A stretch of 64,000 bases of DNA from Paenibacillus allorhizosphaerae (GTDB lineage Bacteria > Bacillota > Bacilli > Paenibacillales > NBRC-103111): assembly GCF_910594985.1 (NCBI RefSeq), contig NZ_CAJVCE010000008.1:71163-135162 (forward strand). Direction: 5' to 3'. The translations under genes were made by a program, and so were the position numbers. The notes beneath the pieces are model-generated. The model worked only from the letters and a program-made list of their open reading frames with translations, did no database searches and had not been told where the DNA came from. This document shows, one piece after another, positions 1 to 8,960 of this stretch. How positions within the stretch are numbered: the first letter of the stretch is position 1; every line of letters starts with the position of its first letter.

Positions 1-1
1 C

Positions 2-1414
2 TACAGCTCATTTCAATTTGATATTACGAAGCTGGTTCGTGAAGGCGATAACGTCATCACATTGTGTGCCGAGGACGATGTACGAACAGGGCTGCAGCCG
101 GGAGGCAAGCAAAGCGGGAAATATCATTCCTACAACTGTTACTACACGCGGACAACCGGCATTTGGCAAACCGTATGGCTTGAATGCGTTCCGGAATTCC
201 ATATCGACTCGTACCGGGTCGTGCCGGATCCGGCCAACGGTCAGGCGAATTTGGCGATTCGGTTTAAGGGAGGCTACCGGAAGGGGCTTTCGCTGAGCAT
301 CGATGCGTACTATAACGGGAAGTTAGTAGGCAGCCGAACGGCGCAGATCAGCAGCCATCAGCTTCACACACAGGTGTCGCTGGACGAAGTTCATCTCTGG
401 GAGCCGGGGCACGGAAGACTGTATGATCTGGTCTTCACTTTGGAAGAGAACGGACAGGTGATCGACAAGGTTACAAGTTATTTCGGGATGCGAGAGGTCA
501 CGTTGACCGATAAAGCCGTGCTGATTAACGGACGGATCGTATTCCAGCGTCTAGTGCTGGATCAAGGCTTTTACCCGGACGGCATCTACACGGCGCCAAC
601 AGATGAGGCGCTCCGCCGGGATATTGAGCTTGCCATGGACCTTGGCTTCAACGGAGCCCGGCTGCATGAGAAAATGTTCGAGCCCCGCTTCTTGTATTGG
701 GCCGACAAGCTCGGCTATCTGGTATGGGCGGAGCATGCCAATTGGGGACTTAACATTACGACGCCTATGGGGCTTCGCAGCTTTTTGCCGGAGTGGCTGG
801 AAGGGATGGAGCGCGACTATAATCATCCGTCCATCATCGGCTGGTGCCCGTTCAACGAGACATGGGACCGCGACGGCACGAAGCAGGATAACGAAGTGCT
901 GCGCATTACCTATGAGGTGAGCAAGAGCATTGATCCGACCCGTCCGGTAAAGGATACGAGCGGCCATTATCATGTAAAGACCGACATTTTCAGCCTGCAT
1001 GATTATGATCAGGACCCGGTATCGTTTGCAGCCAGATTGGAGCCTATGAAGAATGGCGAAGAAGTGTATGTGAAGCATCCGAAGCGGCAAAAGTATGACG
1101 AGGGACAGCCTTATCAGGTGGCGGAATATGGAGGCATCTGGTGGGACCCCTCCAAAAGTCATGAGGAAGGTTGGGGCTATGGCGACCGCCCGAAGAGCGA
1201 AGAAGAGTTTCTTGCCCGCTATGAGGGACTGATGACCGTCATTCTGGATAACCCGTACATCAGCGGCTTGTGCTACACCCAGCTATATGACGTAGAGCAA
1301 GAGGTGAACGGGCTGTATACGTATGATCGTAAACTGAAGTTTCCGAGAGACGTGCTGCGCAGAATCAATACGAAGCCGGCTGCGATTGAAAGAACGGAAC
1401 TCGCAAAGAACTAA
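2..1414 (+). CDS. Glycoside hydrolase family 2 protein, 3' part (5' end outside window)
   Basis: The frame is open from base 2, so the gene starts upstream and about 470 C-terminal residues are visible. The order fits GH2: the end of the jelly-roll sugar-binding domain (GKYHSYNCYYTRTTGIWQ), an immunoglobulin-like domain (about 240-530), then the TIM barrel. The expected acid/base Glu is in CPFNETW (codon 857-859) and the nucleophile Glu in VAEYGGIWW (codon 1124-1126), so the enzyme looks intact. Family members are retaining beta-galactosidases, glucuronidases or mannosidases; the substrate cannot be told. No signal peptide can be assessed. It ends at a strong terminator and faces a convergent AraC gene. 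The GH2 call is firm. Confidence 0.9.
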   Translation, partial: YSSFQFDITKLVREGDNVITLCAEDDVRTGLQPGGKQSGKYHSYNCYYTRTTGIWQTVWLECVPEFHIDSYRVVPDPANGQANLAIRFKGGYRKGLSLSIDAYYNGKLVGSRTAQISSHQLHTQVSLDEVHLWEPGHGRLYDLVFTLEENGQVIDKVTSYFGMREVTLTDKAVLINGRIVFQRLVLDQGFYPDGIYTAPTDEALRRDIELAMDLGFNGARLHEKMFEPRFLYWADKLGYLVWAEHANWGLNITTPMGLRSFLPEWLEGMERDYNHPSIIGWCPFNETWDRDGTKQDNEVLRITYEVSKSIDPTRPVKDTSGHYHVKTDIFSLHDYDQDPVSFAARLEPMKNGEEVYVKHPKRQKYDEGQPYQVAEYGGIWWDPSKSHEEGWGYGDRPKSEEEFLARYEGLMTVILDNPYISGLCYTQLYDVEQEVNGLYTYDRKLKFPRDVLRRINTKPAAIERTELAKN

Positions 1415-1419
1415 TGAGG

Positions 1420-1455
1420 GGCCTCCCTGAACGGGAGGCCTTAATGTTTTTTTTT
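1420..1455 (+). terminator. Intrinsic terminator of the GH2 gene
   Basis: An 8-bp stem GGCCTCCC (1420-1427) pairs with GGGAGGCC (1433-1440) around a 5-nt loop and is followed by nine T residues (1447-1455), just after the stop codon. Confidence 0.9.
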
Positions 1456-1486
1456 GCTACGCATTGTAACCGCTTACGGTTCCGAG

Positions 1487-2377
1487 CTAATGATGTTCTT
1501 GATCGCTGAATTGGCTGCGGAAGACGGAGGGCCGCATGCCGTTTTTTTGTTTGAACAGGTTGGAAAAATAATGGGCGTCGGAATAACCCAATTGTTCGGA
1601 AATTTCATTGACCGTCAAGGTCGTATCGATCAGCATCAATTTGGCCGATTCCATTTTTTTGGTCAGCACATAATTGTAAATCGTGGTTCCCATTTCTTTC
1701 TTGAACACCCGGTTCAAATGTTTGGCCGACAATCCCATCTCGTTTACGAGCTGTTCCGTATGAAAAGGCTTTAACAGTTGATTGTCCAAATGCAGCTTAA
1801 TTTGCCGCACAACCAAAGACAGCAGCTCTCCGCGACTTCGCTGAATTTCCGATAATCGGATTACGATTTGCATGAACAGATGCTGCAATTCTCCCTGCAT
1901 TTCCTCGATCGTCTTGCTTTCAGCCCATTCAATCCCTTGCCTGAACAAAGATTCCAGCGACACGTTCGAGACGACGACTGTCGATAGCAGCCGGTAAGCC
2001 TCGAGTACATTGAGCGCCCATTGGCTGTGAACGTTATACCATATGAATATCCATGGCTCCTCCTGCGTCGCTTCGGAAATGACCTCATGGAAGCAGCCGC
2101 TTCGCATGATGAAGACGTCGCCTTGCTGCACGCGGCTGGTTTGCGCGTTCACACGAACTTTTCCGCGACCGGACAATACGCAGCCGATAACCGTAATTTT
2201 TGACATCCTTCTTACATTACGGTAATGAGGTGTGCAGTAGTTAATGCCGATGAAAGGCACATTGATGGGTGGAGGGATGTCGCCGATTGACGGAAAATGA
2301 TAAATAGGTCCGTACTTGTCCATTATCCTCACCATTTCATCTGAAAGTTCTATTTTCCTGAAAGAGTCACTAGCCAT
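1487..2377 (-). CDS. AraC-family transcriptional regulator
   Basis: This protein of about 296 residues has an N-terminal cupin-like sensing half (GCVLSGRGKVRVN, then QGDVFIMRSGCFHEV) and a C-terminal double helix-turn-helix (LVNEMGLSAKHLNRVFKKEMG and EISEQLGYSDAHYFSNLFKQ). Such proteins usually sense a sugar and activate nearby glycan genes. The open frame runs further upstream, but that part is not AraC-like. I chose the ATG at 2377; ATGs at 2335 and 2323 are alternatives, and 2323 has GGTGAGG just upstream. It converges with the GH2 gene and diverges from the decayed glycosidase, its likely former target. Confidence 0.85.
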   Translation of the reverse strand: MASDSFRKIELSDEMVRIMDKYGPIYHFPSIGDIPPPINVPFIGINYCTPHYRNVRRMSKITVIGCVLSGRGKVRVNAQTSRVQQGDVFIMRSGCFHEVISEATQEEPWIFIWYNVHSQWALNVLEAYRLLSTVVVSNVSLESLFRQGIEWAESKTIEEMQGELQHLFMQIVIRLSEIQRSRGELLSLVVRQIKLHLDNQLLKPFHTEQLVNEMGLSAKHLNRVFKKEMGTTIYNYVLTKKMESAKLMLIDTTLTVNEISEQLGYSDAHYFSNLFKQKNGMRPSVFRSQFSDQEHH

Positions 2378-2395
2378 TATTTTAATGAGTGATGA

Positions 2396-3929
2396 GTGTA
2401 TTGTACCACAAGAGACCGATGGGGAAGAAGGCGTATATACATTGAGGGGAAGAGCGGCTATACTTTCGTTGCGGTATTGGTTGTCATGGCTTGCGGGCTG
2501 TGGCGAGATTGGAGCGGAGGAACGAACGAAGGGAATGATTCGGAAATACCGACAATGCCATTTCAAACGGATGAAGCTCATGCCGTTATCGGTATCGATA
2601 CGAAGGGCGAGAAGCCAATCCCTTACGGAATGAGAGGCGTGAACAATTAGAGCAGCAACAAGGAAGCTTTCATAAATCACAAGCAAATGATCGATGAGGT
2701 GAACCGGTACGGACGTCTCGGGTTCATCCGCTGGCCGGGAGGCACAAACTCCAATGTGTTCAATTGGCGGACAGGAATGCCCGATATCGATTACGGCGCT
2801 TTCGCCTTTGGTCCTGACGGGACGACCCATGGACCGCATACGACGTTTCGGCTCGGCCAAGTAAAAGACGGTGAGCACATCTGCTGCGGCATGCTTATGC
2901 CGAACGCTCGGGCAAGGTCGTCCTGGAATGGCAATCCGTGGCGGGAGCAGCCGGCTATCGAATCATGTACGGCAAAGCCCCCGGACAATACACGGAGACG
3001 GTAGAGGCCGGCAACAATGCCGGTTGGCTGATGGGCGGACTGGACAACGATACCCGATATTATTTTACCGTTCGCGCTTATAACGCGCTCGGAGAGAGCC
3101 GGAACTCGGCGGAGCTCGATGCCGTTCCGAGGAGTCTGCTGCCGCTCGCTCCCCGCGATTTGTCGATCAAGGAGGAGCGCGGGCAATCGATCTCCATGCA
3201 ATGGAAGCCGGCCCGAACCGAGGTGGCGGAACATAACTTCGAAGACGGAACGGCAGGATCGTTTCGTGCGGAAGGATGGAAGGTGGAACCGCATCCGGAC
3301 CCTAACCGGAAGGTTATCGGATATCGGGCTCAAGACGGCAGCAGCGGATTTGCCGTTTGGACCAATACGCCGCAAGGAAACTAGGGGAGGCGGTCGTGGA
3401 ATGGGCGGACTCCATGCAAACGGGGCAGGCGGGCGTCGCTGCGCGCTTTGTCGATCAGGACAATCATATCCGGTTTGTATACGACCGAACGGACAAACAA
3501 TACAAACAGATTAAGGTCGTTCAAGGCAAAAAGCAGGTGCTCGCTTCCAAAAAAGAAAGCGGAGATCAGAAATGGCTCTATATGTATGTTACGGTGGACG
3601 GAAACAACATTTATGCCAAGCTGAATAACGAAGGCACCGTGCTCCGTGCAGCGGACAGTTCCCTTCCGGCCGGCAAGTTTGCGCTCTACAGCAGCGGCCC
3701 CGGCTCTTGGTTCGATACGGCCCGCATGTACACGCCCAATACGAGCTCGTACATCGTGTACAGAAGCGTTCAGCCCGATACGGGCTTCGAAGTGATTACC
3801 GAAGGGATCAGGGAGACCGCGTATACCGACAGCGGGCTGCCGGACGGACAGCGGTATTATTACAAGGTCAAAGCGATGAACGAGCTTGGGGAGAGCTACT
3901 CCTTCTCGAGCACCATTCGCAAAAATTGA
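2396..3929 (+). pseudogene. Decayed secreted glycosidase with fibronectin III modules
   Basis: Pieces of one protein lie in different frames. The first part has a hydrophobic start ending in VVMAC (lipobox-like) and GH-like text (GEKPIPYGMRGVN, FIRWPGGTNSNVFNW). It is cut by an in-frame TAG at 2648-2650, resumes in the same frame, then jumps by one frame near 2870. A fibronectin III-like module follows (GAAGYRIMYG, YYFTVRAYNALGES) up to a stop at 3382-3384, and another frame jump leads to a LamG-like stretch plus a second FnIII end (YYYKVKAMNELGES) that stops at 3929. Most of a catalytic domain appears to be missing between the first two parts. The glycosidase family is uncertain, but the RWPGGT text recalls arabinofuranosidase-like barrels. 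Confidence 0.75.
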
Positions 3930-4035
3930 TCATTGCTATGTCCAAAATGCTCACTTTTCGAGCCCATTACTGTATTCAAACGGAATGCGCTTCTATGTAT
4001 GATCATAATGACAAATAAATAAGGGGTGTTACCTA

Positions 4036-4135
4036 ATGAAAGGGAAAAAAGCGTTATAGGCAGGCGGAAGAGGAAGTCAATAAAAAAATCGCTGAGGAAA
4101 AAGATGATCGTAAGCGTTGGCGACTGAGATCGTAA
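4036..4135 (+). pseudogene. Deletion scar of an ABC solute-binding protein gene
   Basis: A good ribosome site (AAGGGG, 4021-4026) leads to ATG at 4036 and the codons MKGKKAL, then a stop. In the next frame from 4058 the text RQAEEEVNKKIAEE runs to TAA at 4133-4135. That tail closely resembles the last residues of the intact solute-binding protein at 58680-60020 (READEEANKKIAE). The simplest reading is that the beginning and end of such a gene remain with the whole middle deleted. It lies between the decayed glycosidase and the GH43-like gene, so a former sugar importer has probably been lost here. Confidence 0.6.
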
Positions 4136-4228
4136 ATCGATCTAACCGTTGCAACATGCGTTACCTGGCAACAGAAGCGCCGGATACAATCATATATAAA
4201 AATAGAGAAGGATAGGTGACAACTCCAC

Positions 4229-5668
4229 ATGCCACAATCAAACCAAAAAGAAACCGCTGGAGGGGCGCCCGCCTATGTCATGGGATATTTCCGGTCCGGA
4301 CCGAACCAGACGCATACGGAGGAAAAGCTGCATTACGCGTATAGCCGGGACGGGCTTCACTGGTTCGAGCTCAATGAAAATCGCCCGGTGTTCGTGTCAT
4401 CGCTCGGAGAAGGCATACTGCGGGACCCGTTCATTGCCAAGGGAGTGGACGGCAACTGGCACATGGTATTCACGATTCGTCCGAAGGGAAAAGATATCGG
4501 GTACTGCCGTTCAAGCGACTTGATCACATGGGAAGACGAGCGAAAGCTGCCGGTCATGGAAGGCAAGGACAATACGAAGAACAGTTGGGCTCCCGAATTT
4601 ACGTACGACCATGAACGAAAACAATATTTGGTTTATTGGGCGTCCAGCTGCGGACAAGATTTGGGCAACAGTAAGCATTATTCCGTGTGGACATCGGATT
4701 GGGTTACGCTCACGGAACCTGAGCTCTTTTTTGATCCCGGTTACCAGACGATCGATGCTTCTTTGGCGGAGCATGAAGGCAGATATTACATGGCGGTAAA
4801 GGATGAAAGCGTCGTATACGACCGCAATGTTAAGCATCCATGTCGTAACGTACTCGCTGTGTCCGATCGGCTCGAGGGGCCTTATACAGTCGTGCCCGGC
4901 TTTCAAACGCCCGATTATACGGAGGGACCTGAGTTTTTGAAGCTGGAAGGGACGGACCGCTGGCTGCTGTTTTACGATTATTGGTCTTACGGCAAGTTCG
5001 GCATCATGGAGACGACCGATTTCCGCGACTGGCGTGAGCTTGACGGCAGCGAATTCCGCATTCCATACCGCGCCCGACATAACACGGTATTTCAGGTAAC
5101 GGAGCCGGTGCTGGCCCGTCTGCTGGACGCTTACGCTTTATTGGCCCGTTACGGTACGCCGACGAATGCGCCCGTGCGTTTGGCTGCGGAAGAGCCGGAC
5201 GGTTTCTTGCACGACGCTTTCTTCATGCGCACGGTCGTCATGCAATTTTGTCCGAATCGTCTGACCGGCACGCAGATGTTGTATGACGAAGGCGACCGCA
5301 AGAACGGCATGGCTCTGCGGATTCGCGACGGGCTCCTGGAGGCGGCTGTCGTGTCGGATGGCGAGCGCGTGACGCTCCAGGCCCGGGCGGATACGGTAGC
5401 CGGTGGCAAATGGCGGCATGCGGCGCTCAGCTTTGCCGAAGGCACGGTGTCCCTGTACCTCGACGGGAAGCTGGCGGACAACGTTCGCGCCGATTTCGGC
5501 ATCGTCGGTCCGCATACGGGCGCAGGAGGTTATGGCGGACGCTTCGGCAGCGATGCGTTCGGAGATGCCCTAGCCACAGATGCCTTCGACGGAGTGATCC
5601 GTCAAGTAATGTTGTATTCGGTTCCGCTTCAGGAAGCGGACATTGCTATGATGGCCCGCGGCAAATGA
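4229..5668 (+). CDS. GH43-like five-bladed propeller glycosidase with C-terminal LamG-like domain
   Basis: The 479-residue protein has no signal peptide and is probably cytoplasmic. The N-terminal 300 residues form a five-bladed propeller with the clan GH-F triad: base Asp in LRDPFI (Asp66), Asp in QTIDASL (Asp176) and acid Glu in TEGPEF (Glu232). WHMVF, YLVYWASS and WLLFYDYWS repeats mark the blades. Residues 320-479 look like a concanavalin A/LamG fold (WRHAALSF, VSLYLDGKL). Family members hydrolyse arabinan, xylan or galactan side chains; the substrate here is unknown. The ribosome site AAGGATAGGTG precedes ATG 4229. It is followed by an intrinsic terminator. Confidence 0.85.
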   Translation: MPQSNQKETAGGAPAYVMGYFRSGPNQTHTEEKLHYAYSRDGLHWFELNENRPVFVSSLGEGILRDPFIAKGVDGNWHMVFTIRPKGKDIGYCRSSDLITWEDERKLPVMEGKDNTKNSWAPEFTYDHERKQYLVYWASSCGQDLGNSKHYSVWTSDWVTLTEPELFFDPGYQTIDASLAEHEGRYYMAVKDESVVYDRNVKHPCRNVLAVSDRLEGPYTVVPGFQTPDYTEGPEFLKLEGTDRWLLFYDYWSYGKFGIMETTDFRDWRELDGSEFRIPYRARHNTVFQVTEPVLARLLDAYALLARYGTPTNAPVRLAAEEPDGFLHDAFFMRTVVMQFCPNRLTGTQMLYDEGDRKNGMALRIRDGLLEAAVVSDGERVTLQARADTVAGGKWRHAALSFAEGTVSLYLDGKLADNVRADFGIVGPHTGAGGYGGRFGSDAFGDALATDAFDGVIRQVMLYSVPLQEADIAMMARGK

Positions 5669-5791
5669 GGTGACTAAGCCGAGGTTTTGCGATAACGTTT
5701 TATTTGCCAAGTGGATTTACGTCAATTTGGAGGGCTTGCGGAAGCAGGCTATAAAACTGAATCGCATGACGAATGCAAGTGAATAGAGAGG

Positions 5792-5830
5792 AAAGTCTGA
5801 ATTGTTGCGATCACAATTCAGACTTTTTTA
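5792..5830 (+). terminator. Intrinsic terminator after the GH43-like gene
   Basis: A 14-bp perfect stem (5792-5805 with 5813-5826, loop of 7) is followed by a T run. Confidence 0.85.
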
Positions 5831-6092
5831 TATAGTAAGAATGATCCGATACATAAACTTGAAAGTCACGGCGATAGAAGGCACCTCGCTTTACGTATTA
5901 AGAGATTTTGATAGAATGCACGATGGTGACCTGGCGCGCGCGTAGAGGTGCCACCGCAGTTTTGCAGTATAGCTTGCGGTGGAGATATGTACCCTAAATG
6001 CAGCGGAGATGTGCGAGAGTCTACATTGATACGAGTACGGAACCCGAAAACCCAGTAACAAAAACGTAGAAGTAAGCAGATGGTAGATCCGT

Positions 6093-6213
6093 GAGGGAAT
6101 GGGTATGGGGTGGAAGAGCGGAGCGACCGCCTTTAAAATCGTGTGATTACCGCTAGACCCATTCAAAACCACACGATTTTAACAGCGGCTGGAATCCCAT
6201 ACCCATCCCTCCC
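6093..6213. repeat. Long nested inverted repeat
   Basis: The outer arms GGGAATGGGTATGGG (from 6095) and CCCATACCCATCCCTC (6196-6211) pair with one bulge. The inner arms, 6127-6145 and 6170-6188, pair over 19 positions with only two mismatches; their core is AAAATCGTGTG / CACACGATTTT. The loop is 24 bases. As RNA this would be one long hairpin with an internal bubble. It encodes no evident protein and may be a mobile intergenic repeat or a structured RNA. Confidence 0.7.
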
Positions 6214-6244
6214 ATGCGCAAACGTATGGTTAAGCACGTGAAAG

Positions 6245-6271
6245 AACCGTCCAGACCCGGACGGTTTTCTT
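6245..6271. terminator. Small hairpin, possible bidirectional terminator
   Basis: AACCGTCC (6245-6252) pairs with GGACGGTT (6259-6266). TTTTCTT follows on the plus strand, while only a short CTTT follows on the minus strand, so efficiency for the sulfatase transcript is doubtful. Confidence 0.5.
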
Positions 6272-6331
6272 ATCATAGATATAGGTGCGGCAGTCGGTAA
6301 TATGGCTTGCGGCAGCGATCAAACCATGCGT

Positions 6332-6366
6332 GCCGCCGATACTTCGATCGCCTCAGTATCGGCGGC
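6332..6366 (-). other. Strong hairpin just after the sulfatase stop codon
   Basis: A perfect 12-bp stem, GCCGCCGATACT (6332-6343) with AGTATCGGCGGC (6355-6366), lies 17 bases past the end of the sulfatase gene. No T run follows on either strand, so it may protect the 3' end of the mRNA rather than end transcription. Confidence 0.6.
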
Positions 6367-6382
6367 TTCCCATTGTCCGCCG

Positions 6383-7918
6383 CTAAGCGTGATGGATACG
6401 GGGCATGGGAAGCGGTTCTTTTCCAAGCTCGGCCCAGGCGTACTTGAGCAGCAGCTCGGACTTTAGTGCCGCGGAATCCGGATCGTCCCATAAGTTGCGA
6501 AGCTCGCCGGGATCCTCCAGCAGATCGAAGATTTCTCCGTAAGTCCGGTTATAGTAGACGGTGATCTTGTACCGTTCGTCCACATACGTTTTTTGATGGA
6601 TCGTAGTAGGCTCATGGCGGAACTCGCAGATGGCGTGATCTCTTGCCTGTTGTTTACGCCCGGTCCAGACATCCCTCTGATCCATGCCCGTCATCGAGCG
6701 GGGGATAGGGATGCCGCAGAAAGACAAAAACGTAGGCGCGAGATCGACCAGCGATTGAATCGCTTCCGATGTATGTCCTGCCGGTACATGTCCGGGATAT
6801 TTCACAATGAAAGGCAGTTTGATTAAGTCTTCGTAGTGAAAACCGCCTTTGGCCTGCAATCCGTGCTGTCCGTAAAAGTGTCCATGGTCGGTCGTAAACA
6901 CGATGATGGTATTTTCCGAGAGGCCCAACTCATCGAGCTTGTCGAGGATTTTGCCGATATATTTATCCATCATGCTGATCATGCCGTAATAGACGGCCAC
7001 CAGCTTCTTTTTGTCATCATCGGTCAGTCTGAACTTTGTGCCATACTCGTAGTAATGATGAGAGCGATAGCCGTGAATGCCGTATCCCGTCTCGGCCAAG
7101 TCGCTAAAGTCCGGATGGTCTTCTTGGGTTTTGCCGAAGTGGGGCGGGTTGAGATCATGCTCTCCGGGCACCATCTCCGGAATCGTCAACGCGTCCGGAT
7201 CGTACATCGAATCCCAAGGCTCAGGCGCCAAATATTCGGGATGCGGGTCAAAGAAGCTGGCCCACATGAAAAACGGCTCGCCGGCTTCCTTATAATCGCT
7301 TAGCAGCGCATTGGTGCGTTCCGCAATCCACGTGTTATAGTGATATTTCTCCGGAATCGGCCATTTGTACGTAAGCGATGCGTCCATCGTACCGGTCGGA
7401 GGAAGGAAGTAATCCCGCCAATTCGTGCATCCTTTCTCCTCCATCCATAGCGCATAATGCTGTCCTACATGCGCTTCATTGGTGTGGTTGCGTGCGATCT
7501 CCACATGATCGAATCCATAAAACGGCCCGTGAAACGTTTTCCAAAAATCCAAATCCTGAAGAATCGGATAAGCTTCGACCGAAACGTACTCGTCTGTCGA
7601 CCGCAACGGCTGAAAATGCGCTTTGCCGACGAGAGCGGTGCGATACCCGGCCGCTTGGAAGTCTTCTCCGACCGTATGCCTGTCCTCCAGCAGCTTGGTG
7701 CCGAGTGTCCACGCGCCGTGCTGACTTGGGTACATGCCCGTAATGATTGACGCTCTGCTGGGTGTACAGGTAGGATTGGGACAATAAGCGCGCGAGAACG
7801 TCGTGCCTTCGCGTACCAGCCGATCCAGATTTGGGGTATGTACCTCCTTGTTGTAGGCTCCGATTGTATTCCAGTGCTGCTGGTCGCTTGTAATTAACAA
7901 AATGTTAGGTTTACTCAT
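6383..7918 (-). CDS. Sulfatase (Cys-type, arylsulfatase family)
   Basis: The 511-residue alkaline-phosphatase-superfamily protein starts MSKPNILLITSDQQ, which carries the first metal ligands. The sulfatase signature CTPSR spans residues 51-55; Cys51 is the residue normally converted to formylglycine. VFTTDHGHFYG holds further metal ligands. Without a signal peptide it is likely cytoplasmic, so it would act on an imported sulfated sugar or ester. The maturation enzyme (FGE or anaerobic SAM type) is not in the window. AGGAGG lies 12 bases before ATG 7918, a little far. It is divergent from an AraC regulator (start 8028) that probably controls it. Family call firm, substrate unknown. Confidence 0.9.
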   Translation of the reverse strand: MSKPNILLITSDQQHWNTIGAYNKEVHTPNLDRLVREGTTFSRAYCPNPTCTPSRASIITGMYPSQHGAWTLGTKLLEDRHTVGEDFQAAGYRTALVGKAHFQPLRSTDEYVSVEAYPILQDLDFWKTFHGPFYGFDHVEIARNHTNEAHVGQHYALWMEEKGCTNWRDYFLPPTGTMDASLTYKWPIPEKYHYNTWIAERTNALLSDYKEAGEPFFMWASFFDPHPEYLAPEPWDSMYDPDALTIPEMVPGEHDLNPPHFGKTQEDHPDFSDLAETGYGIHGYRSHHYYEYGTKFRLTDDDKKKLVAVYYGMISMMDKYIGKILDKLDELGLSENTIIVFTTDHGHFYGQHGLQAKGGFHYEDLIKLPFIVKYPGHVPAGHTSEAIQSLVDLAPTFLSFCGIPIPRSMTGMDQRDVWTGRKQQARDHAICEFRHEPTTIHQKTYVDERYKITVYYNRTYGEIFDLLEDPGELRNLWDDPDSAALKSELLLKYAWAELGKEPLPMPRIHHA

Positions 7919-7958
7919 GAAATAACATCGCCTCCTTTTATGATAATATTAGATTAAA

Positions 7959-7975
7959 GCCATTATTCAAATGGC
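7959..7975. promoter_or_regulatory. Possible operator between sulfatase and AraC gene
   Basis: GCCAT and ATGGC form an inverted repeat with a 7-base spacer in the 109-base divergent region. This is a candidate binding site for the adjacent AraC protein; the short arms make it weak evidence. Confidence 0.3.
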
Positions 7976-8027
7976 ATCTTGTTATATGGAGTTTATCATT
8001 TTGTTATTTGCAACCAGGGGAGGCGAG

Positions 8028-8906
8028 ATGATGCAGGAATACGAACACGAATATGCGGAGTTTCTATACTATACGCCGAAGGAATTTGACAAGGAAAGCC
8101 AATTATGGCCGGTCCGGGCAGGCCGCAGCATAGCGAAGCCGAATTATAGCGTCGGGCCGAAACGGATCGAATGTTACAGTCTCCACTTTGTTCAGGCCGG
8201 AGCGCTTCGATTGGAGTACGAAGGCAAAAGGCTAGATATCGGTCAAGACCATTTGTTTTGCTTATTCCCGGGGGTTACGTATCACTATGCCATCGCCGCT
8301 GCGGAATCGCCGCTCGAGCTGCGTTGGATTGCTATAGATGGACCTCGGACTAAGGCGTTGTTGGCGCTGGCCGGATTAACGCCGGAGACGCCTTGTATAC
8401 ATCTGGCTAGGGCAGAAGCAATCGAGGAGAAGATGGATCGCATACAACAATTGCTGAGGGATACGGCGAACTGGAAGCTTTCGGTATCGTTGGAGCTGCA
8501 AAGCTTGCTGTTCGGTTGGTTTGCCGGGATGACGCCGGATGCGATTCCGAAGCGCGAGGCCGAGCCGGCTGGCTGGATTCGCGAATGCATCGATTTTATG
8601 GAGCTGCACGCTTCAGAGGGCGTGTCGGTACAGCAGGTGGCTGCATTTGCGGGAGTGCATCGTTCCTATTTTTCCACCGTCTTTACCCGGCAGGTAGGCA
8701 TGTCTCCGCTGAAATATTTGCAACAAATCCGAATGGACAAAGCCAGACGGCTGCTGCGGGAAACGGACGCTACGATTACGGAAATCGCTTTGTCTCTCGG
8801 CTATCCGAATTTATTTTCGTTTACAAGAGCGTTCAAGAATGTATACTCCATTCCTCCGTCAAAAGTGTATAATGGGCATCGTGACGCTAATGCCGGAAAG
8901 CTTTAA
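8028..8906 (+). CDS. AraC-family regulator divergent from sulfatase
   Basis: The protein of about 292 residues has a cupin-like sensor half (LHFVQAGALRLEYEG, then LFCLFPGVTYHY) and two C-terminal helix-turn-helix units (VQQVAAFAGVHRSYFSTVF and EIALSLGYPNLFSFTRAFK). The open frame begins at 7971, but the ribosome site GGGGAGG (8017-8023) points to the paired ATGs at 8028 and 8031. It shares a 109-base promoter region with the sulfatase and is followed after about 55 bases by the MFS transporter gene. It is therefore the likely local regulator of uptake and desulfation of one compound. Confidence 0.87.
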   Translation: MMQEYEHEYAEFLYYTPKEFDKESQLWPVRAGRSIAKPNYSVGPKRIECYSLHFVQAGALRLEYEGKRLDIGQDHLFCLFPGVTYHYAIAAAESPLELRWIAIDGPRTKALLALAGLTPETPCIHLARAEAIEEKMDRIQQLLRDTANWKLSVSLELQSLLFGWFAGMTPDAIPKREAEPAGWIRECIDFMELHASEGVSVQQVAAFAGVHRSYFSTVFTRQVGMSPLKYLQQIRMDKARRLLRETDATITEIALSLGYPNLFSFTRAFKNVYSIPPSKVYNGHRDANAGKL

Positions 8907-8960
8907 TCTACCGTCTTCCATCGATAGAGAAGAGATGATACCGTCTGGAGGTTTGCCGGA

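Larger units (their letters stand above)
5669..6382. other. 714-base intergenic stretch with structured DNA
   Basis: There is no convincing gene. It holds the terminator at 5792, a stretch with internal near-repeats (GGTGGAGATATGTAC near 5970 and AGCGGAGATGTGCG near 6002), a long nested inverted repeat (6093-6213), a second small hairpin (6245-6266) and a third (6332-6366). A 93-codon frame on the minus strand (5891-6172) has no ribosome site and is not believed. Confidence 0.6.

Noticed and set aside
5891..6172. 93-codon minus-strand frame
   Set aside because: It overlaps the inverted repeat, has no ribosome site and no recognisable domain.
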